NCBI RefSeq assembly: GCF_037975245.1
Contig: NC_092564.1
Span: 17,130,984-17,194,983 of the forward strand
Reading direction: 5' to 3'
Length of the DNA: 64,000 bases
Source: Apostichopus japonicus
Lineage: Eukaryota > Echinodermata > Holothuroidea > Aspidochirotida > Stichopodidae
Position 1 is the stretch's first letter, and every line of letters begins with the position of its first letter. The position numbers and the translations under genes were made by a program. Positions 37,296 through 49,931 of this stretch are shown here, piece by piece. Below the pieces are notes generated by a model that saw only the letters and a list, made by a program, of their open reading frames with translations, made no database searches and had not been told where the DNA came from.

Positions 37296-39032
37296 TACAG
37301 AACTATAAAACGCCTAGCCAACGATCCACAAGTGATAGCCGTACATTGCCTCTTAATTCGGCCGCAATTGGATTACTTCATGGCTTTAGATTTATGCAAA
37401 TGGAGGCAATTTTCAGCCCCGGCACCTTTACTTCATTATACGTGACGTGAGCATTACAACTTGAGTCAGAAAAAATCCGCGAGCTGCAGTGACCGATATT
37501 GGTGATGCATGCAACCTCTTAGGGTTAAGTTGTATTAAACGCTAGAAAAGGGAATGAAAAAGAGAAAGAGCGCAAGTTTAGCGTCTGTAGGCAAAATAAA
37601 AAAAAGGAGAAGTCAAGAGTTTTGTATTTTAACGGCAGATAAATGAGCTAGGCGTCTGCCATCTGAGCCTTCATTAGTTTGCAATGACAGAAAAAAAAAT
37701 ACGAACTTCGAGGTGTTGAGGAGGTACCTGGTTTTTCTATTTCTGAAAGAAAAGCTGATTTGAATCGGAGTCAGGCTGCGGGTAGTTTTAGGTCAGGCGT
37801 TGTGAGAAGAATTGATGTCAATTTGTTTGTGGAGAGATTAAAAGACATATGGAAGTGTTTTGTAATTTCCTAATCTTTGCTAAGGGTAGTATTTCATTTC
37901 CCGGGCTTCAGTATAGTGTAACTCCTCCTTGAATGAACCTTGAATGCACGAGGAATTGTTCAAGCTAAACTTTGTTCAAGAAACGTGACCATATACCTCA
38001 AGCCAAGTACATCGAAACGTGACCGAACCTCCAGCCAATTACTGGATCTGTTCAATATTATACATTGTTACCAATATAGATACACTTATACATCAACTTT
38101 TTATGTGTAGATATGATTTTCATATTTGCTACATAAAGACATAACTTTATTCACTACAAGACTGATCGATCATAGTAACACTTTTCGTAACACACAAAAT
38201 ACAATGCTATTAATTTGGGAAATTTTTAAAATTAAGAGAGTTGTAGATATATGAATGAACAATTTTTGTCTCTGAATATAAAACTTGAAATAGATTGGAA
38301 CATTTTCTATCCAAGCGTTTATGTAAGTTTTGACTTGAACGAGCAACAATCCACACCATGCTACAAGGACGAGGGGGGGGGGGGGCGGCGGGGGGGATGT
38401 TGTAGTGGAACCAGTGTTATACGACAAAGTGTATATAACATTTTCAGAAATCATCATGAAGATATCTTCTTTGACGTCATAGAAAAGAGCATTTCAAATG
38501 ATGGTATAAGTTCGAACAGATTAATGAGCGAGGCGTTAATTCTATATGCGTAATTCTATATCAGAACGATCCCCAATGTACGTTTGACCCTCTCAAGTGG
38601 TTTAAAGTATGACGTCAGTGTAGACTCAAAGTTAATTTCGAATTCGATGCAGAATTAATTCTGGAATTAACTGTTCCTGTCTGACCAGGTTGTATTTGAT
38701 TGCCACTTGATTTGTTTGGAAAGAAAATCAACCTAATAAAGATCAGTACCTCATAAATCAAAGTGTCAGGTATACATCAAGTTTGATAGAAACAGTTAGG
38801 GCAGGTCTTTCAAAGCAATTACAAAACACAATGCAAAATAAAGAACAAACGAACAAATGACACCAAAGAAAATGTTAAAGGTTGTTTTGCGTGTCTATAT
38901 AAATATATCAAATTAGAATATTAAAAACAAACAAACAATCATTGGAATATCATTTAATTTTAAGCCTGGACTGAGGATCCCGAATTAATTACGAATGTAT
39001 AGCCTTAAAACTGAGCATTCTTCACATTATTC
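37296..39032. other. gene-free stretch
   Basis: No recognised gene. A G-run with GGCGGC lies at 38372-38397. Confidence 0.45.
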
Positions 39033-39086
39033 ATATATATAAATATATATATATATATATATTTTTATATAATATAATATAATATA
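39033..39086. repeat. (TA)n microsatellite
   Basis: TA and TATAA units. The right flank AAGGGTTAATAACTCAAAC matches that of the (TA)n at 25416-25514. Confidence 0.93.
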
Positions 39087-39874
39087 AGGGTTAATAACTC
39101 AAACATCAGAAGTGCATCGAATTATTTCTGCCGAAAGTTAACCTTAAGTCCCTCATTGGTCATAAATATTTACACTATATAGAGCCGAAGCCTTAAGATT
39201 ACATGTTAAGATTACGAACAAAGTTCCTATATTTCATGCACTGAATCTGCATATTCGTCGGTGAAGCTAATATTACACAGGTTGTTAACACTTCGGTGTG
39301 CATATTGATTAGAGTAAAGATGCACGTAAAGTCCATCCATTTCGCCACAACCATGACCCCCTGGCGTTGGCAAGGTGTCAACCAAATTACAACTGTTTAT
39401 TAAAAAGGTTGTCATATTATACACCTATTAATTCACAGACGGAACAAAAAACCTTTCCAAATTTTAATACAAAACAAAAATGCCGAAGAAAAATGGTTAT
39501 ATTATGCAGACGAATTTTTTTTTTACTTAATATAAAAAGTTCATTGTATGCATAAATAAGTGATATAATTTCATAATTACTGTCGTGGGAATATTTCGAA
39601 TATTAACATCTTTCCTGCTCAATTCAAGGGAGGATTCTTCAAAATTTGCATCTAAGATGTATAACTTTGAGGGGTAGCCTACAGTAACTACAAAATTACA
39701 ACGAATGGATGAAATTTCGTCCTTGAAGATTGGAAGGGATTAAAGTGGAAACATGATTTGTTCCCGTTCCATGTAGCTCCGGCTAGAATTTTGCTTTTAT
39801 TTGAAATAATTTGTTAAAAAGTACATCAAACAAATGACAACACATTTCAAATTCAAACCAATTCAAAACAGCGT

Positions 39875-40470
39875 TTACGATATGCTTATAGCCTACAATG
39901 ATGTGTAATATATACTTTTGGGATAAATAAAAATTCATGACAGGTTCTACGATATACTTATAGCCAATGTGATGTTTCATCTGTCTTGGAGTAAATACCA
40001 CTTCAAGATAATTTAAACGATCATGATTATAACCTACAACGATGTGTCATCTCATCTAGAGCTACAGACCAATCCAATGTACAGTTTATAGGCCTACATT
40101 TTGATACATATATCCCACAATCACACGTCATCAGAAGTATACCATTTAAAGGTAATAATTACGATATGCTTATAACCCACAACGATGTATCATCGCATCA
40201 AGAGCTACAGATCAATCCAATGTACAGTTTAGGCCTACATTATTATACATATATCCCACAATCACGTGTGTCATCAGTAGTATACGGGTTGAAGGTAACG
40301 TTTACGATATGCTTAAAACCCACAACGATGTATCATCATCTAGAGCTACAGACCAATCCAAAATACAGTTTAGGCCTACATTACTATATCCCACAATCAC
40401 GTGTCATCAGTAGTATACCGGTTGTAGATAACGTTTACGATATGTTTATGACTCAAAACGATGTATCATA
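39875..40470. repeat. degenerate minisatellite of ~130-150-bp units
   Basis: ACGATATGCTTATA or a variant opens units near 39877, 39948, 40162, 40301 and 40436, with an altered start near 40016. Three fuller units carry AACGATGTRTCATC, AGAGCTACAGA, CAATCCAA, TAGGCCTACAT, ATCCCACAATCAC and GTCATCAG in order. Outer units are more diverged. Confidence 0.88.
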
Positions 40471-41695
40471 GGGTCAATATGAATCGACTTGTTTTATCAC
40501 TATACGTACTTTTCTGAAATGTGCAGCACGTCACGTGACCCTACAGTAACGGTCACCTGTTTGTTTACATTTTAGTCCTTTACGTTAACTGTTTATTCAC
40601 GTAGGGAGGACTTGTGTCAACAGTACGTGTAGAAAGTTCATCTTGATACTGTGTATGGACTGTTTATTGTTTTAACTGGGAAGTGAAGAAGTATGTCAAT
40701 AAAGTAGCATTATGTTGGTATTTTCTAAAGGAAGCAAATGTTTATTCACAATGGAAGTTGTTTTGATTTTTACTCAAGATTGCTAGTGGTTATTTAGGGA
40801 GAAAAAAGTCCCCAGTTAATATCTGCTTGATATTTTCACTGGAATATGTTTAATTCTTGACAAACTATATGGAAGCTTCGATCAATGCCGAAAACATTTG
40901 AAGAGAGAAAAAAAGATGTAGTAATTGTATTTTGCTTTGTCATAATGGGATACTTTTGCTAAAATCAATTCTTTATCTGCAGAAGTTAAGTATAGTTTAG
41001 GGTTTGTCACACACCGTGAAAAGTGCTTATTGATTCAAATTTAGGTAAAAGCATCTTTACTGCGACAAAAGGTCTGACTTATGCTGAATCGCAGGAAATT
41101 GAAAAGAAGATAAAAGTCTTCAACTTACGTCTCAAAAGATTTGCTAACGATTAGAATATTTTTTGTAAATATCTGTTAATTGCTGGAGTTTATAAACTTG
41201 GCAAAGAAATGTTTCTTTTTCTATATATGCATAGAAAAGGAAGGACGTTTTTCTTCAGCAAAAAGGCCTTTGTCAGATGCTGATTCAAAATTTGCAAAGA
41301 CAAAATCATTACATTTAACATTGTCAGTAAAATTTCACTTTATTTCTATATAAGAAAATAGAGAAAACCAACGAAACTTTTCGTGCGAATCCAACGTTCA
41401 TCAGCAAATCATAATTGCTAGCAAATATTTGTACACGTCCTTGACTTTCATACCATTTCCACGTATGCCTAAGTTGTCCCTCATAGTCTCTACTATCCTT
41501 TACTAGCCATGCAAAACCTTAAATATTCTCTCAATCATGGTAGAGACTAACATTACTACCTGTATGTACGTTAAAGACTCGTTATATTGTCAACGCCAGG
41601 AGTTGTTTGGAATCGCACCTGTGTACGTAGCAATTTCACCAATTTATGTAATTACCATATACCACTAAATATAAGTTTCAAGTCTGTACAGCAGA
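40471..41695. other. gene-free stretch
   Basis: AT-rich sequence with no recognised coding or RNA feature. Confidence 0.45.
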
Positions 41696-42474
41696 GTTGT
41701 ACTACAAGTAAGACGACATGAGTAGTAGTATCGCAAGAAGAATACTACTACTAGTAGTAGAGTACTACTAGTAGCACAAGTAGAGTGCTACTAGTAGCAC
41801 AAGTATATTTCTAGTAGTAGTAGTACAAGTAGAGTACTACTAGTAGTACTAGTAGAGTACTACTAATAGTACTAGTAGAGTACTACTATAGTAGTACAAT
41901 AGAGTAATAATAGTAATAGTAATTGAGTACTACTAGTAGTACAAAGAGAGTACTAATAGTAGTACAAGCAGAGTACTAGAAGTAGTACAAGTAGAGTACT
42001 ACTACTAGTAGTAGAGTACTACGCGTAGCACAAGTAGAGTACTACTAGTGGCACAAATAGAGCACTAATATTAGTACAAGCAGAGTACTAATACTAGTAC
42101 AATATAGTAATAGTAGTAATAATAGTAGAGTACCGGTACTACTAGTAGTACAAGCAGAGTACTAATAGTAGTACAAGTAGAGTACTACTAGTAGTACAAT
42201 AGAGTAATAGTAGTAATAGTAGTAGAGTACTACTAGTAGTACAAACAGATTACTACTAGTAGTACAAGTAGAGTACTACTCGTAGTACAATCAGAGTACT
42301 AATAGTAGTACAAGCAGAATACTAGAAGTAATACAAATAAAGTACTACTAGTAGTACAAGCAGAGTACTACTGGTAGTACAAGCAGAGTACTAGTAGTAG
42401 TACAAGTAGAGTTCTAGTAGTACAAGTAGAGTACTACTAGTAGTAGTAGTAAAGTACTACTAGTAGTAAAAGTA
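41696..42474. repeat. ~780-bp palindrome-rich minisatellite (AGAGTACTACTAGTAGTAC)
   Basis: Units of roughly 20-30 bases, AGAGTACTACTAGTAGTACAA with variants, recur over 30 times. ACTACTAGTAGT and AGTACT are self-complementary, so each unit can form a small hairpin on either strand. Confidence 0.93.
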
Positions 42475-42629
42475 CTTTGTACATTTGTACATTCATCTAG
42501 TATATTTTTCTACGCCATTTGAGATCATCTTATTTTCTTATGAATGGTTTTTCTATCTTTGTATTTTGATGTTAAGCGCAACCGAAAACTTTGTTGGGGT
42601 TGCGCTATATGAAATTCAATAAATAATAA
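42475..42629 (+). mobile_element. 155-bp retroposed 3' tail inserted in the minisatellite
   Basis: TAAAAGTA occurs on both sides (42467-42474 and 42630-42637), and the repeat motif GAGTAC resumes after the right copy. The insert ends in an AAT-rich tail. It contains a hairpin AGCGCAACC/GGTTGCGCT (42574-42582 and 42598-42606) followed by ATAT, like the 3' ends of some non-LTR elements and their SINEs. No reverse transcriptase is present. Confidence 0.75.
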
Positions 42630-42637
42630 TAAAAGTA

Positions 42638-45408
42638 GAGTACATATATTTATATTTAAGCTTTCGCATGGCTAGTAAGCTGGACATTTCACCCCTCCCC
42701 TCCCTCCCCTTCTTCTACTCTATCACAATGTCTATACCGAATCAGAAATCCAAACTATATACAACGATTCATTGGCTGTAGTATACAGCAGTCAGGACAA
42801 GCTAAACAGTTGCTCATTCATCCATAGCACATCAGGGCAGGCGTTTCTTTGCATGGATCTCTATTAGTTCGTATACAGTTCGCATGACTTCTTAAATGAA
42901 GCGTGGTTTGCTGTGATAGATAATCTAGCATGGCAGTCCCTAAATCACTACAGGAGTGTTGAATATAATATCAGCAACCCACACAGACAAACGTATACCG
43001 GCATACGGTCAAATAATAGATCACCAATTTGATTGAAATCGTTGTTGACGTTGGAGGAATCTAACGCGTTTTTATTGCTTCATCTTAGAGGGGGACGGAT
43101 GATGTTGTGACACAGTGAGATGTAACACTCTCAGAGTAAATCATATTTTTTTTTCATAAGATACCATTATTAATCTACTAATAACTTAATCTAAAGTGTC
43201 TAACATTTTCGCCGTTCGGAAAATTACTTCGCATTATTGGACCTATACATAGAAAATGTCAAAGTAATTGACAACATTACCTATGATATGACGTCATAAA
43301 ATCTGAATTCAGATAGCTAAGCGTGTACATTCCAATGATTAGCTATATATAAGCCTTTAATCGGATGATGAGGATTAACCTGGGCAATGATTCCATAAAA
43401 GTATACAGTAACTAGCTCGTGTTTCTTTACCATATTCCACTTCGTTAAACCAGAATCATTCTAGCATATAGTGCGATCAAGCGCGAACACAGGAGGTGTT
43501 GGGGTGCACCTACCCCCCCCCCTCCCACCATACCGTTTTCAACACTTCACAAAACTTCAAAACGGTATTTTTCTTCTTCCTTTAATTTATATAATTTCAT
43601 TTTATTTCTCCAGTATAAATCTGAAAATATAATTTTTCTACTTGTATTTAATTCTATTGTCATATAAGTATTCTCTTCATCATTTATGTCGGTGTATCTT
43701 GTGAACAACCGATATAACTCGAAATAATGTCTGTAAAGTTGCTTTAACTGGCACAAAGATATTTGGAATACATCCCTTGCCGCGGTATAGCAGAGATTAT
43801 TTGCATATCATTTGCATTTTAATTATATTTGTCATTTGAGAAGTCTCTTTCTGTACTTCGTTTGCTGTTGCATTGATGTGTCTCTGTATACTTCTGTATA
43901 ATCAGCAGTTTTTAAAAAAAATAATAATCAGCAGTTATTTTTTTTTTTTTACGTTCTACTTTCTATTCCTTTCGGTTATCATTCAACTTAGACTGTTAGT
44001 TATTGTTGACTAATTATAATTAACCCCTTTCTATTCATTAAACTATAGTATCTATATGAATTGTTCTATTCCCAGGTATTTCAATAGTGAAACTTTTTTT
44101 GCAATTTTGTTTCTTAAAACTTATGTGAGTAATTGCTATCATTTGAAAAGGGGAAGGTGACGAAATGTTGCAATAAGATTCGAATCGAATTAATTCTCTG
44201 TCCCTACCTCATTAAATTTTATTTGTTGACAGAAATCAACCAGCAACGCTTTCTTAGTTTGATTAATTACACTTGTGTTTTCACTAATACTCGGTGGGTT
44301 TGTCAAACTTGTCGACGGAGAGCGAAATTGATGCATAACGATTCGTTATTGAGCTTTAGTAGTAAGTACTTATTCCCATCCGGAATACATCAATAGTTTT
44401 TTGAAGGATGAAGGCTGAACTCATTTGCTAAATAAAACTCACCTTCAGTTGATAAAAACAAATTACATATAGCATATCTCTCTCTATCGTATTTTTCTTA
44501 TTGTCTTTTCAAATAACCCTTTGCTAACGACCAAGTGACGTCATTACATTACTTTAGAGTTACATGGCATTAATATTTTGTGAAAAATAAGAAAAATTGT
44601 ACAAACCTATAGTTAGCGAAATCTGTGGCAAGAATATGGCTGATTTACGTCACAAATAAAAAGCTTTCCGTTCGATCTGATATATTTGTGTCTCTTCATT
44701 TCATTATGGTAATTGACCACATGTCTTGAATAATGCATTGGTGGTGATATAACGTAGTAATAAAAAACTTAAAAACATAGACATTAACTAAATTAATTGC
44801 AGATTTTGCTTCACCGCCAACTACAGCAATACAAAAATAGATTTGTTTCCGGCAATGAGTAATTTGTTTGTTTGTTTGTCTGTCTGTCTGTTAAAAGGGC
44901 AAAGGTGAATATGAATGCTGTATTGTGTAGGTCGTTTATATTGTACAGAGAACTATATTAGTATAGTACAAAATCATGATGTATTATTTATCAGAGGCAT
45001 GCATCTGATGAAGATTTCCCGGCAATACTGCAAACATGTTATAACCCCTATCAGCGGAAGTACTAACTATATACTCGCATAACGGTATTTCACTACATGC
45101 GACACATATCTACAACCCTCTCCCCTAACAACGAACAGTAGCAAAACGTTATAAACAAAAATGCAATTGCTCGTTCTCTTTGCAACATTTTGCGGTATTA
45201 CCTCGAATATAGCTTACGTCAGCAAGTGGTTATAAGCAGTATTGATCATAAAAAAACTAAAAAAATCCGTTACATGAAAATTTCTTCTTGTTATAAAAGT
45301 CTTGTACCCGTTTCTTATCTGATCGCTACGTCTTTATTATTCAGCCAACGTCGAAGGCAAAACATTGGAACGTTAACTTTTTTTTAAGTACGATATAGCG
45401 ATTTCATC

Positions 45409-45411
<3 letters not shown>
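42638..45411. other. gene-free stretch
   Basis: No recognised gene. Contains a C-run at 43513-43526, T-runs near 43147 and 43937, and a (TTTG)n/(TCTG)n tract at 44867-44892. Confidence 0.45.

Positions 45412-45456
<45 letters not shown>
45412..45456 (+). repeat. 45-base poly(A) tract
   Basis: An uninterrupted run of 45 A. It could be the tail of a retroposed sequence on the + strand, but no target-site duplication or recognisable retrocopy was seen beside it. Confidence 0.9.
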
Positions 45457-45458
<2 letters not shown>

Positions 45459-46139
45459 AGCTAATCAAAGGGACGCCATAATCCATACCAAATAGAAGAA
45501 AGAAAGAATAAAGAGAATATAGGCAAAAACAAGAAGCAGAAAAAGTCGTATTAGTAATTATTGTGAATTTTGATGGAGAGCTGCCGAATTTAATCTCGTT
45601 ACTTGAATAAATGAAATAAGATGGGCTGTAAAGGTGGAGGTCTGGGATTACTGCACAATAGAAGTGCGGCTATATAGTTGTATATAACCAAAATACAACA
45701 GGATGATAACACTTCAAGGAATTCGCTTTCCATGACGTCATAGGTTTTAGCTCAAGAGAAGGCGATTCTATACTAATTAGAACTACACCGTAATAAATCT
45801 TCTATCAATCTTGTAGTATAGTCTCTTCTCCTTAGGGGTCACATGATGTCCTGGAGAGGGGAAAAACACCCAAATAAACAAATTACTTTACATTGGTTCG
45901 AACTATCAACGTACAAGTTTATGTATATAAACGCTTTGGTAACGTATTTGTCTTGGGGTGGAGGGCTCAATGGGTTTGGGGTGGAGGACTCGAAGGGTTT
46001 GGGCTGGGAGAAACCTGCGCAATCATTTGAACTTGGGCTTCCAGATGTTGGAATGACGCTAACAGAATGGAATGAGTCTTGACCTTAAAGGTTAGAGGTC
46101 ATACACAATTAAGACGTTGGTATTTGCTGCTCTATATTG

Positions 46140-46140
46140 G

Positions 46141-46211
<71 letters not shown>
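46140..46211. repeat. (TA)n microsatellite
   Basis: About 35 uninterrupted TA units. Confidence 0.97.
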
Positions 46212-46212
<1 letters not shown>

Positions 46213-48392
46213 ATGCTGAAACCATTTTGGCAGCGGAGGCTTAAGCTGTATAATATTACACAGACCTGATCTTCATGTACTATAGAGTCGCGTATAGTAC
46301 GAATGTACTTCAATGAATGACCTTGATTAACCGTTTACAAAATAGAAATTACCGCATCCACCTCCCTCTACACACACACCCCTTCCCCTCCCCACCCTGC
46401 CCTCGTTACTTGTAAATGAAAGTTTCAGACGGTGTTTGGTGAACGTAACATTCGTACCTCAGCCGCCATGTATTTTTATTTTCGAACATTCTCTCAAACA
46501 CACATTGGTAAGCATTATATGTGTCTGATTACTTCATCCTTATATTTTGACGGCCAGCGATATATAGTACAAAAAAACAAAGAAGGGAAAACACCAAATT
46601 ATCCAGCAAAAGATAACTGAAAGATAATCGCGTTTGGAAGTGTCTTCCTCCGCTCATGTATCTGTGGGATATGTCTTTACGATGTAGCCTTACTGTGATT
46701 ACTGCAGGGTAGTATAAAATAGGAGTCAAATTAATGAATATTAAAGAGGAACTAGATAATCATTAGAATCAATGCTGAGAAATTTGTCGCCTATAAACAT
46801 GCACTGAATGTAAATTAGAGACCAACACAATGTAGATAATGCAAATGAAATTTGATTCTATATAGTAATGTTGCTGACAGACAAATGTTATTCACTTATG
46901 GGATTCGATATATTTCAAATTTCAAAATGTTTTACCTTTTATAATGAGAAATAGATACGCTAGTTAATTTACTCATGACCACATCTTCTATACTTTTTTT
47001 TTGCAAGTACTTTAACACATGTTTATAGCGCTACCTATGATATATGCAGTTATACCTAGGAAAATGTCTTCGACTTGAAAATTTACCGAATGCATTATAA
47101 GCCTCTGAAGAGATGGCTAATAAAGACTTGCAAATGTAATATTGCGGGGCGTCGTGGATGTGGCCGATACTAACGGTGATGGATGGATGGGGTTAGTCGA
47201 AGATAAATCTCTCTCTCAATCATAAGACCAAGCCAAATAACAACCGTACTACAGTCATTCAGTACTGACGTAGATAAATAATTGATTAAAAAAATATAAG
47301 GAAGAAAGAGAACAATAAGGTATTCATTAGATTTGTTGATCAGAATATCTCTTTTCGTTGATTTGGTAAGCAATGTGGCGAGGTTTTCTTTGATTGACAT
47401 ATAATTGCCACGACCGAATAGGGTAGGGGAGGGGGTCGGGGGAGCCCATTGTATAACACTACTCTACTATAAATTTATAGCTTTATAGTTTGATCGTTTT
47501 ATGTAAGGTAAAGCTTACAAAATACACTTTCTTACCTGAATCTGACATGAACACGGTCTAATTTGCTCTTAAAGGGGCACAATGGGTTTGAATTAGAAAT
47601 AGTAATGATGATTATGCAGATATACAAGTGCCGTATCATATGTCATACACAAATTAGAAGACAGGGATAGATAAGAACAGGAGAGGAGCGGCGGGAGATG
47701 TGGCGGCTTGATTAACATACTGGGTCGGCATCTCGAGACCCTCAAATGACGTTTGTAATGTTGTTAACATTTTACTCTTGAACAGGAAAATATTTGCAGG
47801 AACTTTGTTTACTGGTTTATCACACCACCTTCGGTACGGCCTTTTAATTTCAGGGGGGGGGGGGGGTTGCTTACTGTCATAGTATCTCTCCCATGGTTTC
47901 TTTCGTTGTGAGTGGCTAAAAGCATTCAAAATATTTTAGAAGGATTTACAAAAAAAATACATTCATTACATGATTCAAGCGGCTTATGATCCACTCAGAT
48001 CGGCACGATTTCGTCAGACTAAGTGTGACGGCATGTTAAGTCTATAATAACTGCACCATATACCAGACTGTTCGTGAGCTTGCCAGATTATTACACGGGC
48101 CTCCATTGAAGTAGCAGTTACGTAACGTAAAATATCAAGCACCAAACCTGATGTTGTACCCGGCAAAACATCAGATCACCCAATGTGAAACATTTGAAAG
48201 GTGTTGCATGCATGAAAGTCACGAGGAAAAAAAACAACCCACCAGTAATGTTAGCCCCCCCCCCCACCAATGTCCTAATAACTCAACCAATCCATTTTAA
48301 ATTTTATTTATTTATGTTTTAACTTTGAACGTACCTGGGCATCTTAATTGAGGTCATGAAACTGTTACGTTTTTTTTTTCTATGGAGTTTTG
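46212..48392. other. gene-free stretch
   Basis: No recognised gene. A G-run lies at 47853-47867 and a C-run at 48256-48266. Confidence 0.45.
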
Positions 48393-48399
48393 TTTTGTT

Positions 48400-48426
48400 C
48401 ATGGAGGTAAAAATTTTACCTCCATG
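48400..48426. mobile_element. 27-bp perfect palindrome with 7-bp flanking direct repeats
   Basis: CATGGAGGTAAAA, one A, then the exact complement of the arm. TTTTGTT lies on each side (48393-48399 and 48427-48433). Its ends match those of the palindrome at 19551-19587. The T-rich surroundings make the flanking repeat less decisive here than there. Confidence 0.55.
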
Positions 48427-48926
48427 TTTTGTTTCCGAGGAACTGAATGAACTATCTGAAATGTGTGCTAAACTAATTGGTCCAGTCACTTTTTTAATTG
48501 TTTTTTACCGAAATAGAACCTACCAGTTGGACTGACAAGAAGTGACGTTTTTTTTTACTCTCCAAAGAACATGTCATCAAAATTGACTTGATTCCTACTA
48601 TACAGTCTCCTGTTATCAAGTCATCACTAAATATCACCAAGAGGTGACAAACGACGTTGACGTTAGAAGGAAACTATCCTTTGAATGTATAACGCAGAAG
48701 TGTCCGGCATGGCATTTGACTTTGTAGAAAATTTGGGGGAGATAACGATGACCTGTAAATCGTTTTGTAAGGGAGTAAGCTTTTTCATATACATATATAG
48801 ATAGATAGAAAATTGTCATTTATAAAGACCAGCTTCTATCAGTGCCACAACGGCACAGACTTGCACAGATGGGCTAGAACACAAACAAATTATCTTATTA
48901 TTATATATCTTTTATCTTATTATTAT

Positions 48927-48935
<9 letters not shown>

Positions 48936-48972
<37 letters not shown>

Positions 48973-49006
48973 CTTTATATTAATACTATTTATATAAACA
49001 TATCTA

Positions 49007-49042
<36 letters not shown>
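48936..49042. repeat. (TA)n microsatellite, two blocks
   Basis: Two TA runs separated by a TA-rich spacer with CTTTATATTAATAC. Confidence 0.93.
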
Positions 49043-49045
<3 letters not shown>

Positions 49046-49564
49046 TACAAATCACCATTGTCATTTCAACACTTCAGCAGGGTTCAATGACCATACTTGA
49101 ACACCTCTTTGCGCATGCGCCAGGTAGCCGGCAACTCGTGTTAAACCATCTCTGTGTACTCTGTATATGTGCTATACCGGTACCTTGTTTACAAATTCCA
49201 GTGTCTTCGCTAATATGACAAGTCACCCTGCCTGCCTATGATATCACGTTGTTTCTTGTGATTTGAAGTTTGACAGGTTTCTGTGGTAACTATAGTCTCC
49301 TTCCAGAGTCGCTGCTAGCTAATAGCTAGCTCACTACAGAGTGGTCGATAATTCTCAAGCAACCTGAAAGGAATACATTTCGATTTTTTTTTGGCATCAA
49401 TTTAGTCCATCCCCACGAGAATGATGAATATTACCCATATTTTAAGTGTACATAACATACGGCTGGATCAATATGAAAAAGTCAGAGTAAAAGATAAAAG
49501 TTTCTTTCGTCTTCTGCTCATCTTTTTTTGTAACCGAGAGCGATGAATCAAATTTATTCTGATT

Positions 49565-49677
<113 letters not shown>

Positions 49678-49870
49678 CAGTTAGTTAGTTATAGTTATTC
49701 GTACGGTACGTAGAATAAAATAACTGTTGATGTGTTTAATATTTAATGCAATTATACTTCTCAATTCACCCGATACACTCAGAGAACACAGTAACTACTG
49801 TAAATCTTAGTTTTGTTTTGTACCAAAGTGAAAACTGGATCGTTCTATAAATTGGTAGCATGTCTTATTA

Positions 49871-49931
49871 GGATTACAGTAAGAACTGTAATCCCAACTA
49901 ATCCAGTTTGACGCATTTGTTGGGATTACAC
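49871..49931. other. two overlapping, mutually exclusive hairpins
   Basis: GGATTACAGT (49871-49880) pairs perfectly with ACTGTAATCC (49885-49894). TGTAATCCCAAC (49887-49898) also pairs perfectly with GTTGGGATTACA (49920-49931, give or take one base). The shared TGTAATCC can be in only one stem at a time. Confidence 0.6.

Noticed and set aside
41696-42474. CRISPR-like appearance of the repeat array
   Set aside because: The units run head to tail without unique spacers, and the host is an animal.
45412-45456. Processed pseudogene ending in poly(A)
   Set aside because: No recognisable gene-derived sequence or flanking duplication lies beside the tract.
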